From assembly GCA_004020545.1 (NCBI GenBank), contig SAQE01000012.1, forward strand, positions 1 to 64,000: a stretch of 64,000 nt of DNA, in the 5' to 3' direction. Position 1 is the stretch's first letter. Every line of letters begins with the position of its first letter. Below, in pieces: positions 15,810-25,604 of this stretch. This DNA is from Mesorhizobium sp. (GTDB lineage: Bacteria > Pseudomonadota > Alphaproteobacteria > Rhizobiales > Rhizobiaceae). The position numbers were made by a program, and so were the translations under genes. The notes under the pieces are model-generated. The model saw only the letters and a list, made by a program, of their open reading frames with translations, was not told the origin of the DNA and ran no database searches.

Positions 15810-16820
15810 ATGCGAACCATGAGATCGGCCGTCGCCAACATTCTTCTGATCGGCACCGCGTGCCTTGCGGTATCGAATACGAAAGCCGCGGAATTCACGG
15901 TGAAGGCCACGACCGTCACCGAAATGAAAGCCGTCTACGGGCAGGTCGAAAGCCGCACCGTGGTGCCGGCGCGCGCTCGCATTTCCGGCACCATCAGCGA
16001 GGTCCGCGTCTCGGAAGGCCAGGAGGTGCGCCAGGGCGACCTGATCGCAACCGTGGCCGACGACAAGCTCGCGCTCCAGCTTCGCGCAGCCGACGCCAAG
16101 ATCGCCGCGCTCAACTCGCAGCTCGACAACGCCCGCACCGACATGCAGCGCGCCCAGGACCTGCTGGCCAAGGGCGCGGCGGCGCAGAGCCGGGTCGACG
16201 CCGCGCGGCTGCAGCTCGACGTCACCACAAACCAGCTCGCGGCGGCCGTCGCCGACAAAGCGGTCATCGAGCAGAGCACCAGGGAGGGACAGACGCTCGC
16301 GCCCGCCAACGGACGGGTGCTCACCGTTCCGGTCACGACCGGCTCGGTGGCCATGGCCGGCGAACCGATCGCCCGCATCGCGTCAGGCCAGTACTATCTG
16401 CGTCTGTCGCTGCCGGAGCGCCACGCCGTCGAGATCGCGGAAGGCGCCACGGTCGACATCGGCGAGCGCGGCACCGGATCGAACGCCGGCTTCGTCAAGG
16501 CCCGCGAGGGGCGCATCGCCAAAGTCTATCCCGAAATCGAAAGCGGGCGGGTGATCGCCGATGTCGAGGTGGCTGATATCGGCACCTATTTCGTCAACGA
16601 GCGCACGCTGGTGTCGATCCCGGTCGGCAGTCGCGCCATGCTCGGCGTTCCGCCCCAGGCGGTGCGCACGATCCATGGCGTCGACTATGTCAGGGTCGAA
16701 ACGGCAAACGGGCCGCTCGACGTGGCGGTGGTGCTCGGCGAGCGGTTCGAGGATGCCGGCGAGCAGCGCATCGAGGTGCTGACCGGCCTCGCCGAAGGCG
16801 ACCAGGTCATCGTGCCATGA
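15810..16820 (+). CDS. RND efflux periplasmic adaptor (HlyD/MFP family)
   Basis: This 336-residue periplasmic adaptor links an inner-membrane RND pump to the outer membrane. A signal peptide covers about residues 1-26 (ending NTKAAE). The biotinyl-lipoyl-like part (ARISGTISEVRVSEGQEVRQGD), a coiled coil rich in Ala/Gln/Asp, and a beta-barrel region (NGRVLTVPVTTGSVAMAGEP) follow in the usual order. Its stop overlaps the start of the pump gene by four bases. No outer-membrane factor gene lies next to it. Confidence 0.9.
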   Translation: MRTMRSAVANILLIGTACLAVSNTKAAEFTVKATTVTEMKAVYGQVESRTVVPARARISGTISEVRVSEGQEVRQGDLIATVADDKLALQLRAADAKIAALNSQLDNARTDMQRAQDLLAKGAAAQSRVDAARLQLDVTTNQLAAAVADKAVIEQSTREGQTLAPANGRVLTVPVTTGSVAMAGEPIARIASGQYYLRLSLPERHAVEIAEGATVDIGERGTGSNAGFVKAREGRIAKVYPEIESGRVIADVEVADIGTYFVNERTLVSIPVGSRAMLGVPPQAVRTIHGVDYVRVETANGPLDVAVVLGERFEDAGEQRIEVLTGLAEGDQVIVP

Positions 16821-19800
16821 AGCTCGGCATTGCCGGCGGGCTCACCCGCTCCTTCATCGGCTCGCCGCTGACGCCGCTCTTCCTGCTGGCCGCGCTTGCC
16901 CTCGGCCTGGTGGCGCTGGTGACGCTGCCGCGCGAGGAGGAGCCGCAGATCTCCGTGCCGATGGTCGATATCCACGTCAGGGCTGACGGGCTCAGGGCCG
17001 AGGATGCGGTCAAGCTGGTCACCGAGCCGCTGGAGACGATCATCAAGAGCATCGACGGCGTCGAACACGTCTATTCGCAGACCTCGGATGACGGCGCGCT
17101 GGTCACGGCCCGCTTCAAGGTGGGCACCAGTTCGGACTCGGCGGTGCTGCGCGTGCACGACAAGGTGCGCGCCAACCTCGACCGGATTCCGGTCGGCATT
17201 CCCGAGCCGCTGATCGTCGGGCGCGGCATCGACGACGTCGCCATCGTGGTGGTGACGCTGACGCCGACGCCGGAGGCCGCCGGCCGCTATTCCTCGGCCG
17301 ACCTGACCCGGTTGGCGCGCGAGCTTCAGGTCGAGGTCGCCAAGCTCCCCGACATCGGCCTGACCTACATCGTCGGCGAGCAGCCGGAGGAAATCCAGGT
17401 CGAGCCCGATCCGGAGAAACTCTCGCTCTATGGGATCACGCTGCAGCAACTGACGGCGAAGATCGCAGGCGCCAACCGCTCCTTTCAGCTCGGCACGGTG
17501 CGCGAGCAGGGCAAGCAGCAGGTGCTGGTCGCCGGTCAGACGTTGCAGGGGTTCTCCGACATAGGCAACCTGTTGCTCACCGCCCGCGATGGCCGGCCGG
17601 TCTATGTGCGCGACGTGGCCAGCATCGTGCTGGCGACGGCGCCGGCGGAAAATCGTGTCATGAGCGTCACCAAGACCGCCGACGGGCTGCAGCGCGCTCC
17701 CGCCGTCTCGCTCGCCGTCGCCAAGCGGCCCGGCACCAACGCCGTCCTCATTGCCGATGCCGTCGGCAAGCGGCTGGAGCAGACGCGCGGACAGATATTC
17801 CCCAAGGACGTCGGGATGACCGTCACCCGCGACTATGGCGAGACCGCCAACGAGAAGGCGAACGAGCTTCTCTTCCATCTTGGCCTGGCGACGATCTCGA
17901 TCGTCGTGCTGGTCGCCGTCGCCATCGGCTGGCGCGAGGCGCTGGTGGTGGCGGTCGTTATCCCGACGACGATCCTGCTCACGCTCTTTGCCTCCCGCAT
18001 CATGGGTTACACGTTGAACCGCGTCAGCCTGTTCGCGCTGATCTTCTCCATCGGCATCCTTGTCGACGACGCCATCGTCGTCATCGAGAACATTGCCCGT
18101 CACTGGGCCATGAACGACGGGCGCTCGCGGAGCGCCGCCGCCGTCGACGCCGTGGCCGAGGTCGGCAATCCGACCATCGTCGCCACGCTGACCGTCGTCG
18201 CGGCGCTGCTGCCGATGCTTTTCGTGTCGGGCATGATGGGACCGTATATGAGCCCGATTCCGGCCAACGCCTCGGCCGCGATGCTGTTCTCCTTCTTCGT
18301 CGCTGTGATGCTGACACCCTGGCTGATGATGAAGCTTGGCCGCAGGCAAGAGGCGGCGGATGGATGGACCGGCCATCACGACGGACATATAGGAGCGCTC
18401 AGCCGCGCCTATGTCGCGGCCGCCCGGCCGATCCTGAAGTCGCGCCTGCGTGCCTGGATGTTCCTGCTCGTCGTCGGCGTCGCGACGCTGTCGTCCATGG
18501 CGCTGATCTACACCAGGCATGTGACGGTGAAGCTGCTTCCGTTCGACAACAAGACCGAACTGCAGGTGGTCGCTGACCTGCCCAAGGGCTCCTCCGTCGA
18601 GGACACGAACCGGCTGCTGCAAGCAGCGGTCGACCGCCTGGCCGGCGTGCCGGAGGTCGTCTCCTTCCAGACCTATGCCGGCTCCGCCGCGCCCTTCAAC
18701 TTCAATGGACTGGTGCGCCATTATTATCTGCGCTCCAGCCCCGAGCAGGGCGATGTGGCGGTGAACCTGGCGCCGAAGGGCGAGCGCGGCCGCGCCAGCC
18801 ACGCCATCGCGCTCGACATACGCGAGCGCCTGAAAGGCATCGCCATGCCGGCTGGCACCGTCATCAAGGTGGTCGAACCGCCGCCCGGACCACCAGTGCT
18901 GGGCACGCTGCTGGCCGAAATCTACGGGCCGGACGCCGAAACCCGCCGCGCCGTCGCGGCCAAGGTGCGCGAGACCTTCTCGAGCGTCCCGTTCATCGTC
19001 GACGTCGACGACAGCTTCCACAACCAACCCGGACGGCAGCGGCTGGCGATCGACCAGGACAATCTCGAATATTACAAGGTCGAGCAGTCGGACGTTTACG
19101 ACACGCTGAGCTATCTCTTCGGCGGCACCACTGTCGGCTATTCGCACCGCGGCGGCGGCCGTTATCCGATCCCGATCCGCATCGCCTTGTCGAAGGGCGG
19201 CGGCGTCGTCGACCAGCGCGCGCTGGCGACGCCGGTGCCGGCCAATGCCTTGCCAGGCGCTCGCGACGTGGTCGAGCTCGGCGACGTGGTGCGCCTTGCG
19301 AGCGAGCCCGCCTCGTACCCGATCTTCCGCCACAACGGCCGCCCCGCCGAAATGGTGATGGGCGAGTTGGCCGGCGCCTTCGAGGCGCCTGTCTACGGCA
19401 TGCTCGCCGTCGACGACGCGATCGCTCGGGCGGACTGGGGGGCGCTGCCGAAGCCGGCGATCGCGCTGCATGGCCAGCCGGACGACGAATCGAAGCCGAC
19501 GCTTCTGTGGGACGGCGAATGGGAGGTGACCTGGGTGACCTTCCGCGACATGGGCGCCGCCTTCATGGTGGCGATCCTCGGCATCTATATCCTGGTCGTC
19601 GCGCAGTTCGGCTCCTTCCGGCTGCCGCTGGTGATCCTCACCCCGATCCCGCTGACGCTGATCGGCATCATGCTCGGCCACTGGGCTTTCGCCGCGCCCT
19701 TCACGGCCACCTCGATGATCGGCTTCATCGCGCTGGCCGGCATCATCGTGCGCAACTCGATCCTGCTGGTCGATTTCATCCGCCACTCCCGCGGCACCGA

Positions 19801-20011
19801 CCGGCCATTGGTCGACATCCTGCTCGAGGCCGGCGCGATCCGCTTCAAGCCCATCCTGCTCACCGCGCTGGCCGCGATGATCGGCGCGGCGGTGATCCTG
19901 ACGGACCCGATCTTCCAGGGTCTCGCCATCTCGCTGCTGTTCGGGCTTGCCTCCTCGACGCTGCTGACGGTGCTCGTCATTCCGGCGATCTATGTGGCGC
20001 TGCGGAGTTGA
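16817..20011 (+). CDS. RND-family efflux transporter permease
   Basis: At 1064 residues this is a full inner-membrane RND pump driven by protons. TM1 lies at the N-terminus. TM4 carries the paired aspartates in GILVDDAIVVIEN, essential for proton relay. Two large periplasmic loops are present. GIIVRNSILLVDFI is the TM10 region, with Arg where many members have Lys. The gene starts within the adaptor stop (ATGA) and forms a two-gene operon. The substrate class (drug, lipid or metal) cannot be told; heavy-metal-type features such as a methionine cluster are not evident. Confidence 0.92.
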   Translation: MKLGIAGGLTRSFIGSPLTPLFLLAALALGLVALVTLPREEEPQISVPMVDIHVRADGLRAEDAVKLVTEPLETIIKSIDGVEHVYSQTSDDGALVTARFKVGTSSDSAVLRVHDKVRANLDRIPVGIPEPLIVGRGIDDVAIVVVTLTPTPEAAGRYSSADLTRLARELQVEVAKLPDIGLTYIVGEQPEEIQVEPDPEKLSLYGITLQQLTAKIAGANRSFQLGTVREQGKQQVLVAGQTLQGFSDIGNLLLTARDGRPVYVRDVASIVLATAPAENRVMSVTKTADGLQRAPAVSLAVAKRPGTNAVLIADAVGKRLEQTRGQIFPKDVGMTVTRDYGETANEKANELLFHLGLATISIVVLVAVAIGWREALVVAVVIPTTILLTLFASRIMGYTLNRVSLFALIFSIGILVDDAIVVIENIARHWAMNDGRSRSAAAVDAVAEVGNPTIVATLTVVAALLPMLFVSGMMGPYMSPIPANASAAMLFSFFVAVMLTPWLMMKLGRRQEAADGWTGHHDGHIGALSRAYVAAARPILKSRLRAWMFLLVVGVATLSSMALIYTRHVTVKLLPFDNKTELQVVADLPKGSSVEDTNRLLQAAVDRLAGVPEVVSFQTYAGSAAPFNFNGLVRHYYLRSSPEQGDVAVNLAPKGERGRASHAIALDIRERLKGIAMPAGTVIKVVEPPPGPPVLGTLLAEIYGPDAETRRAVAAKVRETFSSVPFIVDVDDSFHNQPGRQRLAIDQDNLEYYKVEQSDVYDTLSYLFGGTTVGYSHRGGGRYPIPIRIALSKGGGVVDQRALATPVPANALPGARDVVELGDVVRLASEPASYPIFRHNGRPAEMVMGELAGAFEAPVYGMLAVDDAIARADWGALPKPAIALHGQPDDESKPTLLWDGEWEVTWVTFRDMGAAFMVAILGIYILVVAQFGSFRLPLVILTPIPLTLIGIMLGHWAFAAPFTATSMIGFIALAGIIVRNSILLVDFIRHSRGTDRPLVDILLEAGAIRFKPILLTALAAMIGAAVILTDPIFQGLAISLLFGLASSTLLTVLVIPAIYVALRS

Positions 20012-20063
20012 TGGCTCCCGGGGGGCAGGATTGCCGCTTGAGCCGTCTCGCCGGCAGACGCGC

Positions 20064-20672
20064 TTAGGCGGTCTTCATCGCGTTGCAGATTTCTTCGACC
20101 AGCATCGCGGCCGAAACCGAGCCGGGGTCCGGATGGCCCAGCGAGCGCTCGCCGAGCCGCGCGGCGCGGCCGACCGTTGCGATCATATCGCGTGTCGCTT
20201 CCGCGCCCTGGCGGGCGGCGGCGGCTATGGCATCGGCGCTCTGGCCATTGACTGCCGCGTCCGCGGCCGGAGCCCAGGTATCGAGCATCGTCTTCTGGCC
20301 GGGTTCCGCCTTGCCGCGCTGGACGATGCCGTCGCGCATCGCCACAATGACGGTCCGCAGCTCGCCGCTCGGCATCGACCCGCGCGGACCCGCGGCCTTG
20401 CCGGCGCGCAGAAGGGCGGTCGCATAGAGTGGTCCGGAGGAGGCGCCGACTGCGTTCAGAAAGCCCTTGGCGGCGGCATTGAACACATCCTGCAGCGTGC
20501 CCTCGGCAGCCTGGGCTGCATCGGCCGCGGCCTTCATGCCTTGTTCCATGGCAATGCCGTGATCGGCGTCCCCTATTACCCCGTCGAGCGCGCAGAGCCT
20601 GTCGCGCTCGCTCGCCATCCGTGCGGAGAAGGCGTCGAAAAGGGCCTTCAGATCCCTGGTCGTAAACTCCAT
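20064..20672 (-). CDS. dhaL: Dihydroxyacetone kinase subunit DhaL
   Basis: This 202-residue all-alpha ADP/ATP-binding subunit carries the metal-nucleotide motif GDADHGIAMEQG, plus ASSGPLYATALLRAG and HPDPGSVSA. It supplies the phosphoryl group to the DhaK-bound substrate. It starts six bases after the dhaK stop. No dhaM gene is near, so the pair may use ATP directly, as proposed for several stand-alone DhaKL kinases, or act on another C3/C4 ketose. Confidence 0.9.
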   Translation of the reverse strand: MEFTTRDLKALFDAFSARMASERDRLCALDGVIGDADHGIAMEQGMKAAADAAQAAEGTLQDVFNAAAKGFLNAVGASSGPLYATALLRAGKAAGPRGSMPSGELRTVIVAMRDGIVQRGKAEPGQKTMLDTWAPAADAAVNGQSADAIAAAARQGAEATRDMIATVGRAARLGERSLGHPDPGSVSAAMLVEEICNAMKTA

Positions 20673-20677
20673 CTCGC

Positions 20678-21685
20678 TCAGCTCCGGAACATGGCGCAGT
20701 CGCAGGGATGGTCGATCATGCGCTGCAGTTCGTCATCGAGATGCATGATGGTGATCGAGGCGCCGGCCATGTCGAGCGACGTGCAGTAGGGGCCGACCAG
20801 CGTTTTGTGGACGACCAGCCCGACAGCCTTCAGGCGTTCCGCGATCCGGGCGTTCAAAATGTAGAGTTCCATCAGCGGCGTCGCGCCGAGCGAATTGACC
20901 AGCACCGCGACACGATCGCCGGCCGGCGCCTTCATTTCCGCCAGGATCGCGTCCATGATCTCGTCGGCGACATCGTTGGCCGGCCGCAACGGCCCGCGCC
21001 GCACGCCGGGCTCGCCATGGATGCCCATGCCGATCTCCATCTCGCCGGCGGGCAGATCGAAGCTCGGCCGCCGCGTCTGCGGCAGGGAGCAGGACGAGAG
21101 CGCCACGCCCATCGTGAAGGTGCGGTCGTTGGCGTGACGGGCGATCCGCTCCACCTCGTCGAGCGGCATCATCATGTCGGCGGCCGCGCCCGCGGCCTTG
21201 AAGATGAACACGTTGCCGGCAACGCCGCGGCGCTTTTGCCGTTGGTCGCGTGGCGCTGATGCGATGTCGTCGGTGGTCAGCACCGTGCGTGCCTCGATGC
21301 CTTCCATCTCCAGAAGCTCGGCGGCCATGTCGAAATTCATCACGTCGCCGGCATAGTTGCCATACATGAACAGGACGCCGGCCCCGCCGCTCGCGGCCAT
21401 CGCCGCGTCGACCGCCGGCTGCGGAGGGGGCGAAGCGAAGACGTTGCCGATCGCGGCGGCATCCGCCAGCCCCTTGCCGACATAACCCAGGAAGGTCGGC
21501 TCGTGGCCCGAGCCGCCGCCGATGATCAGCGCTACCTTGCCTGTCCGCGGACCGTGTTTGGCGACGACCGCACGCGGCGCGTTGTCCGGGCGCCAAAGAT
21601 GCTCAGGATGCGCGGCCATGATGCCGATCAGCATTTCGTCGACCGCCGCGTTGCCATCGTTGATCAGCTTCTGGCTCAGGCTCAT
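20678..21685 (-). CDS. dhaK: Dihydroxyacetone kinase subunit DhaK
   Basis: This 335-residue substrate-binding subunit has GGGSGHEPTFLGYVGKG near residue 60 and MGIHGEPGVRR, which holds the histidine that binds the ketose as a hemiaminal. It acts in the cytoplasm with DhaL. Upstream, separated by 144 bp, is a broken four-carbon sugar-acid kinase. This suggests the locus once handled C4 sugar acids or erythrulose as well as dihydroxyacetone (inference). Confidence 0.92.
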   Translation of the reverse strand: MSLSQKLINDGNAAVDEMLIGIMAAHPEHLWRPDNAPRAVVAKHGPRTGKVALIIGGGSGHEPTFLGYVGKGLADAAAIGNVFASPPPQPAVDAAMAASGGAGVLFMYGNYAGDVMNFDMAAELLEMEGIEARTVLTTDDIASAPRDQRQKRRGVAGNVFIFKAAGAAADMMMPLDEVERIARHANDRTFTMGVALSSCSLPQTRRPSFDLPAGEMEIGMGIHGEPGVRRGPLRPANDVADEIMDAILAEMKAPAGDRVAVLVNSLGATPLMELYILNARIAERLKAVGLVVHKTLVGPYCTSLDMAGASITIMHLDDELQRMIDHPCDCAMFRS

Positions 21686-21829
21686 GCGCTTCTCCCCTGC
21701 ACTATTGTCGGCGGCGAGACTAAAGCGTTTCCCGGCCGCTTGGAACGTTCTGTTTTACAGCCGGAAGGTCGCGAGGCGCGGCACGGTGCATTGTGCGGAA
21801 TTTCGGAACGGTGGTGCGGCACGGCGCTG

Positions 21830-22539
21830 TCAACCGCCGAGGCCGTCCCCGATGGCTGAGGAATAGCGGTCGGCCCCGACCTGCCCGCCCTTCAGCGCGA
21901 CTTCCAGCCCGTCGACTGCCGCGACGCTGGAATGGGCGACGCAGAGCGGCGAGCCCGGCGACGCGGGCAGCGGCATCCTGACCGTCAGCGCGTCGACGCC
22001 CATCTCGCCGAGCGCATGGCTTGACGTATCGCCGCCGGCGATGATCACACGCTTCAATTTCTGCTCCACCGTCAATGCGCCAAGCAATCGCCGAGCCCGC
22101 GACCAAGCTTGTGCCGGGCGCCCTCCTGCCGGTCGATCTCGGCGCCGCGATCGGCGGTCGGGCCAAGCGCCGTATAGAGGATCACACTGCGCCCGGCTTC
22201 CAGGCTGGCGCGGCCGGACGCCGCCGCGCGGGCGATCGCCGTGTCGGAGTGCTCCGAGACCAGCTCGATCGGGTCGACCTCGATCCCGTCGAAGCCGTCG
22301 CTCATCGCATGCCGGATCTGCCGTTCCGTCGTTGGCGAACAACTGCCCGACACCACCGCGATGCGGTCCGCCGCACCCGGCGGCGTGAAGCGGGAGCCCT
22401 CACCCGAAGCCGCGCTCTGCTCCCATTCGCCAAGCAGCGCATATTCGATGCCGGAGGAGCCGACGACGAAATATCCCCCCGGCAAATAGGCAAGCGCTTT
22501 GCTGATCCAATCGGGCGAGGATGAGCTGCCACTCATCAA
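21830..22539 (-). pseudogene. Four-carbon acid sugar kinase (OtnK/DUF1537), truncated and frameshifted
   Basis: Only the C-terminal nucleotide-binding half remains. The first part (from 22539) reads FVVGSSGIEYALLG and AVVSGSCSPTTERQIRHA. Around 22088-22090 one base appears lost, and the rest continues in a neighbouring frame with VIIAGGDTSSHALGEMGVDAL and LKGGQVGADRYS up to a stop at 21830. The N-terminal substrate domain (about 220 residues) is absent, with the aminotransferase stop only 27 bp away. The family normally phosphorylates threonate, erythronate or similar acids. Both the missing N-terminus and the frameshift point to a pseudogene. Confidence 0.8.
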
Positions 22540-22566
22540 GGCGCTGGAAGGTGAGATGGGGCCTGT

Positions 22567-23943
22567 TCAGCCCTGCGGCCGGACCTGCGGCAGCGCGGCG
22601 TCGAGCGACCGTTCGAACGCGTCAACCAGGGCGTCGACCTCAGCCTCGGTGATGATCAGCGGCGGGCAGAAGGCAATCGCATCGCCCATGTTGCGCGAGA
22701 TGACGCCATTCTGCTGCAGCAAGCCGTTGACCAGCGCGCCGAGCGCGGCCGGCTTGCCCCACGGCGCCTTGCTGGCCTTGTCGGCGACCAGCTCGACGGC
22801 GGCGATGAGGCCGACGCCGCGCACCTCGCCCACCAGCGGATGGGAATCCAGCTTGCGCAGCCGTGCCTGCAGGTGCGCGCCGACCTTGCGCGCATTGCCG
22901 ACGAGGTCGCGCTCCTCGATCAGCTTGATGTTTTCCAGCGCGACGGCAGCAGCCACCGGATGGCCACCGCCGGTAAAGCCATGGCCGAAAGTGCCGATGC
23001 GGTTGCTCTCATCGGCGATCGGCTCGAACACCTTGTCGTTGATGAGCAGCGCCGAGATCGGCAGGTAGGAGGACGAGATCTGCTTCGACAGCACCATGAT
23101 GTCGGGCTTGATGCCGAAGGTCTGCGAGCCGAACATCTCGCCGGTGCGGCCGAAGCCGCAGATCACCTCGTCCGCCACCAAAAGGATGCCATATTTCGAC
23201 AGCACCGCCTGGACCTTTTCCCAATAGCCGGCTGGAGGAACAATGACGCCGCCGGCACCCATGATCGGCTCGCCGATGAAGGCGGCGATCGTCTCCGGCC
23301 CCTCGGCAAGGATCAGCGTCTCGAGATCGTCGGCCAGACGGCTGGAGAACTGCTCCTCGCTTTCGCCCGGCTCGGCGTCGCGCCAGTGGTGCGGCGTCGA
23401 GGTGTGCAGGATATTGGCGATCGGCAGGTCGAAGGAGAGATGATTGTTCGGCAGGCCGGTCAGGCTGGCGGAAGCGATGGTGACGCCGTGATAGCCGCGC
23501 TTGCGGCTGATGATCTTCTTGCGCGCCGGCTGGCCAAGCGCGTTCGACCGGTACCAGATCATCTTGATCGCCGTGTCGTTGGCCTCGGAACCGGAATTGG
23601 TGAAATAGGCCTTGCTCATCGGCACCGGCGCCATCTTCACCAGCTTCTCGGCAAGGTCGATCAGCGGCGAATGCGCCTTCGAGCCGAAGTCATGGTAGAA
23701 AGGCAGCTTGGACATCTGTCTTGTGGCCGCCTCGACCAGCCGCTTTTCCGAAAAGCCGACCGCGACGCTCCACAAGCCCGCCATCGCCTCGATGTAGCGG
23801 TTGCCGGCGATGTCCTCGACATAGATGCCGTCGCCCTTTTCGATGACCAGCGGACCCGTTTCCTGGTGCTTGCGGGCGTTGGTGTAGGCATGCACGTGGT
23901 AGCGGATGTCGCGGGCTTCAGGGGAATTCGGTCTGGCGTCCAT
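22567..23943 (-). CDS. Class III PLP-dependent aminotransferase
   Basis: This 458-residue omega-aminotransferase-type enzyme is PLP-dependent and cytoplasmic. It shows YFTNSGSEANDTAIKM (PLP phosphate contacts), SRKRGYHGVT, the acidic residue in LLVADEVICGFGRTG that pairs with the ring nitrogen, and the Schiff-base lysine in VLSKQISSSYLPI. It resembles putrescine-, taurine- or beta-alanine-pyruvate transaminases. The start at 23943 has AGGAG five bases upstream. Neighbours (sox genes, FAD oxidoreductase) suggest catabolism of an amine or N-methyl amino acid. Confidence 0.9.
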   Translation of the reverse strand: MDARPNSPEARDIRYHVHAYTNARKHQETGPLVIEKGDGIYVEDIAGNRYIEAMAGLWSVAVGFSEKRLVEAATRQMSKLPFYHDFGSKAHSPLIDLAEKLVKMAPVPMSKAYFTNSGSEANDTAIKMIWYRSNALGQPARKKIISRKRGYHGVTIASASLTGLPNNHLSFDLPIANILHTSTPHHWRDAEPGESEEQFSSRLADDLETLILAEGPETIAAFIGEPIMGAGGVIVPPAGYWEKVQAVLSKYGILLVADEVICGFGRTGEMFGSQTFGIKPDIMVLSKQISSSYLPISALLINDKVFEPIADESNRIGTFGHGFTGGGHPVAAAVALENIKLIEERDLVGNARKVGAHLQARLRKLDSHPLVGEVRGVGLIAAVELVADKASKAPWGKPAALGALVNGLLQQNGVISRNMGDAIAFCPPLIITEAEVDALVDAFERSLDAALPQVRPQG

Positions 23944-24153
23944 GACGGCTCCTGTCTGCGGGTGTGCAAGCGAAGATAGGACCGTCTCGCTTGTCGAGAA
24001 GTCTCTGGTTCCGTCCTCGCGTTCGGCTGTTTGATGCATCATCGCGCAACCCGTCCGCAAGAGCCGCCGTGTCACGATCGACAGCGCCATGCGATCCGAA
24101 CCCCGACCGGAACCGATCCGATATCGCGGCGCGGCACATAAACGCCGACACTG

Positions 24154-24164
24154 ATAGACACAGG
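24154..24164. promoter_or_regulatory. ATAGACACAGG motif upstream of the FAD oxidoreductase gene
   Basis: The same 11 bases occur at 25398-25408 before soxB, where they extend into a palindrome. The location in the divergent region between the aminotransferase and FAD-oxidase genes suggests a shared operator. Confidence 0.4.
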
Positions 24165-24221
24165 CGATATGATCCTTGAAGAAACTGTGACGCGCCGCTG
24201 GCGTAACTGAATGGACTGGGC

Positions 24222-25343
24222 ATGGAACAGGTCGACTGCATAATTGCCGGCGCCGGCGTGATCGGTCTTGCAATCGCGCGCGGCATGGCCGCTCAAGGTC
24301 TCGACACGCTGATCCTCGAAGCGACGGACGCTATCGGCACCGAGACAAGCTCACGCAATTCGGAAGTCATCCATGCCGGCATCTACTACCCTGAAGGCTC
24401 GCTGAAGGCCCGGCTCTGCGTTGCTGGACGCGATATGATCTATCGCTATGCGGCAGAGCGCTCGATCCCGCACCGGCGCTGCGGCAAGCTGATCGTCGCC
24501 ACCGGCGCAGCGCAGGAGCCGGTGCTTGCCGCCATCCGCGCCAATGCCATCGCTTGCGGTGTCGGCGACCTGCGTTTTCTCTCCTCTGCCGAGGCGCAAG
24601 CGCTGGAATCGGCACTGCATTGCACGAAGGCGCTGCTCTCGCCTTCAACCGGCATCGTCGACAGCCACGCCTTGATGCTGACGTTACTCGGCGACGCCGA
24701 GGAAAGCGGCGCGATGCTGTCGCTCAACACGCGCATCGTTTCGGGCCGTATCGAGGCCGGCCAAATCGTTCTCCAGACAACCGACACGGCGACCGGTGAA
24801 GGTTTCGAGATCGCCACATCCCGTTTCGTCAACGCAGCCGGCCTCGGAGCGGTCGCGCTGGCTGGCTCGCTCGAAGGATTCGACCGACGGCTCCTGCCGA
24901 CGCTCCGCTACGCCAAGGGCAACTACTTCTCGGTGGCGTGCCGGGCGCCCTTTTCGCGGCTCGTCTATCCAGTGCCTGAACGCGGTGGGCTCGGCGTCCA
25001 TCTGACGCTCGACCTTGGCGGAACAGCTCGATTCGGACCTGACGTCGAATGGACCGAAGCGCTCGATTACCGCGTCGATCCGGCGCGCGGCGAGCGCTTT
25101 TACACCGCGATCCGCAAATACTGGCCGGAGCTGGCCGACGGCGCCCTGCAGCCGGCATACAGCGGCATTCGGCCGAAACTCTCCGGCCCGGATGAAGCCA
25201 ACAGCGATTTCGTCATCCAGGGTGCCGCGACCCACGGCGTCGCGGGCCTTGTCAATCTGTTCGGCATCGAAAGCCCCGGGCTGACCTCCAGCCTGGCGAT
25301 CGCCGAGCGTGTGACGCGCATCCTCGCACCGCAAAAGCGCTGA
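24222..25343 (+). CDS. FAD-dependent oxidoreductase, L-2-hydroxyglutarate oxidase-like
   Basis: This is a 373-residue DAO-family flavoprotein. The N-terminal dinucleotide motif [18 protein letters not shown] is followed by [16 protein letters not shown], a hallmark of the LhgO/L2HGDH group, and a C-terminal [27 protein letters not shown]. It would oxidise an L-2-hydroxyacid such as L-2-hydroxyglutarate with quinone or oxygen. It is divergent from the aminotransferase and upstream of the sox operon; a short motif shared with the soxB promoter suggests common control. Confidence 0.88.
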   Translation: MEQVDCIIAGAGVIGLAIARGMAAQGLDTLILEATDAIGTETSSRNSEVIHAGIYYPEGSLKARLCVAGRDMIYRYAAERSIPHRRCGKLIVATGAAQEPVLAAIRANAIACGVGDLRFLSSAEAQALESALHCTKALLSPSTGIVDSHALMLTLLGDAEESGAMLSLNTRIVSGRIEAGQIVLQTTDTATGEGFEIATSRFVNAAGLGAVALAGSLEGFDRRLLPTLRYAKGNYFSVACRAPFSRLVYPVPERGGLGVHLTLDLGGTARFGPDVEWTEALDYRVDPARGERFYTAIRKYWPELADGALQPAYSGIRPKLSGPDEANSDFVIQGAATHGVAGLVNLFGIESPGLTSSLAIAERVTRILAPQKR

Positions 25344-25397
25344 TGGACGACCCCGACGCTGAAACTGCCGGAAAACGGTAGATTGTCTTCGCATCTA

Positions 25398-25412
25398 ATA
25401 GACACAGGTGTC
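25398..25412. promoter_or_regulatory. Palindrome upstream of soxB, candidate TetR operator
   Basis: ATAGACACAGGTGTC contains the 12-bp dyad GACAC-AG-GTGTC (25401-25412). The first 11 bases repeat at 24154. A related GATAGACCT occurs on the minus strand just before the TetR gene (near 30552-30560). It lies about 190 bp upstream of the soxB ATG. Confidence 0.5.
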
Positions 25413-25604
25413 CATTCGAGCTAAGTTCGGGCTCCGCGATGGTCGACGGCCTTCGTCAATCCGCAGCGAAACGGGATGGATCATGGACCTTCGAAAGCGG
25501 GGGCAAATTGATTGCGCCAGTTTGGCGCCCGACCACCAACGCAGCGTTTCGATCCCCTTCGCGCCGACGCAATCTCCGTCATACGACGATGCGGGCTTGA
25601 GCGC

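Noticed and set aside
16685-19786. Long open minus-strand frame across the RND gene
   Set aside because: It is rich in Asp, His, Arg and Gln as expected for the antisense of a GC-rich gene; the plus-strand RND pump is unmistakable.
22840-23979. Plus-strand frame antisense to the aminotransferase
   Set aside because: It has no ribosome site and no family motif, and overlaps an intact PLP enzyme.
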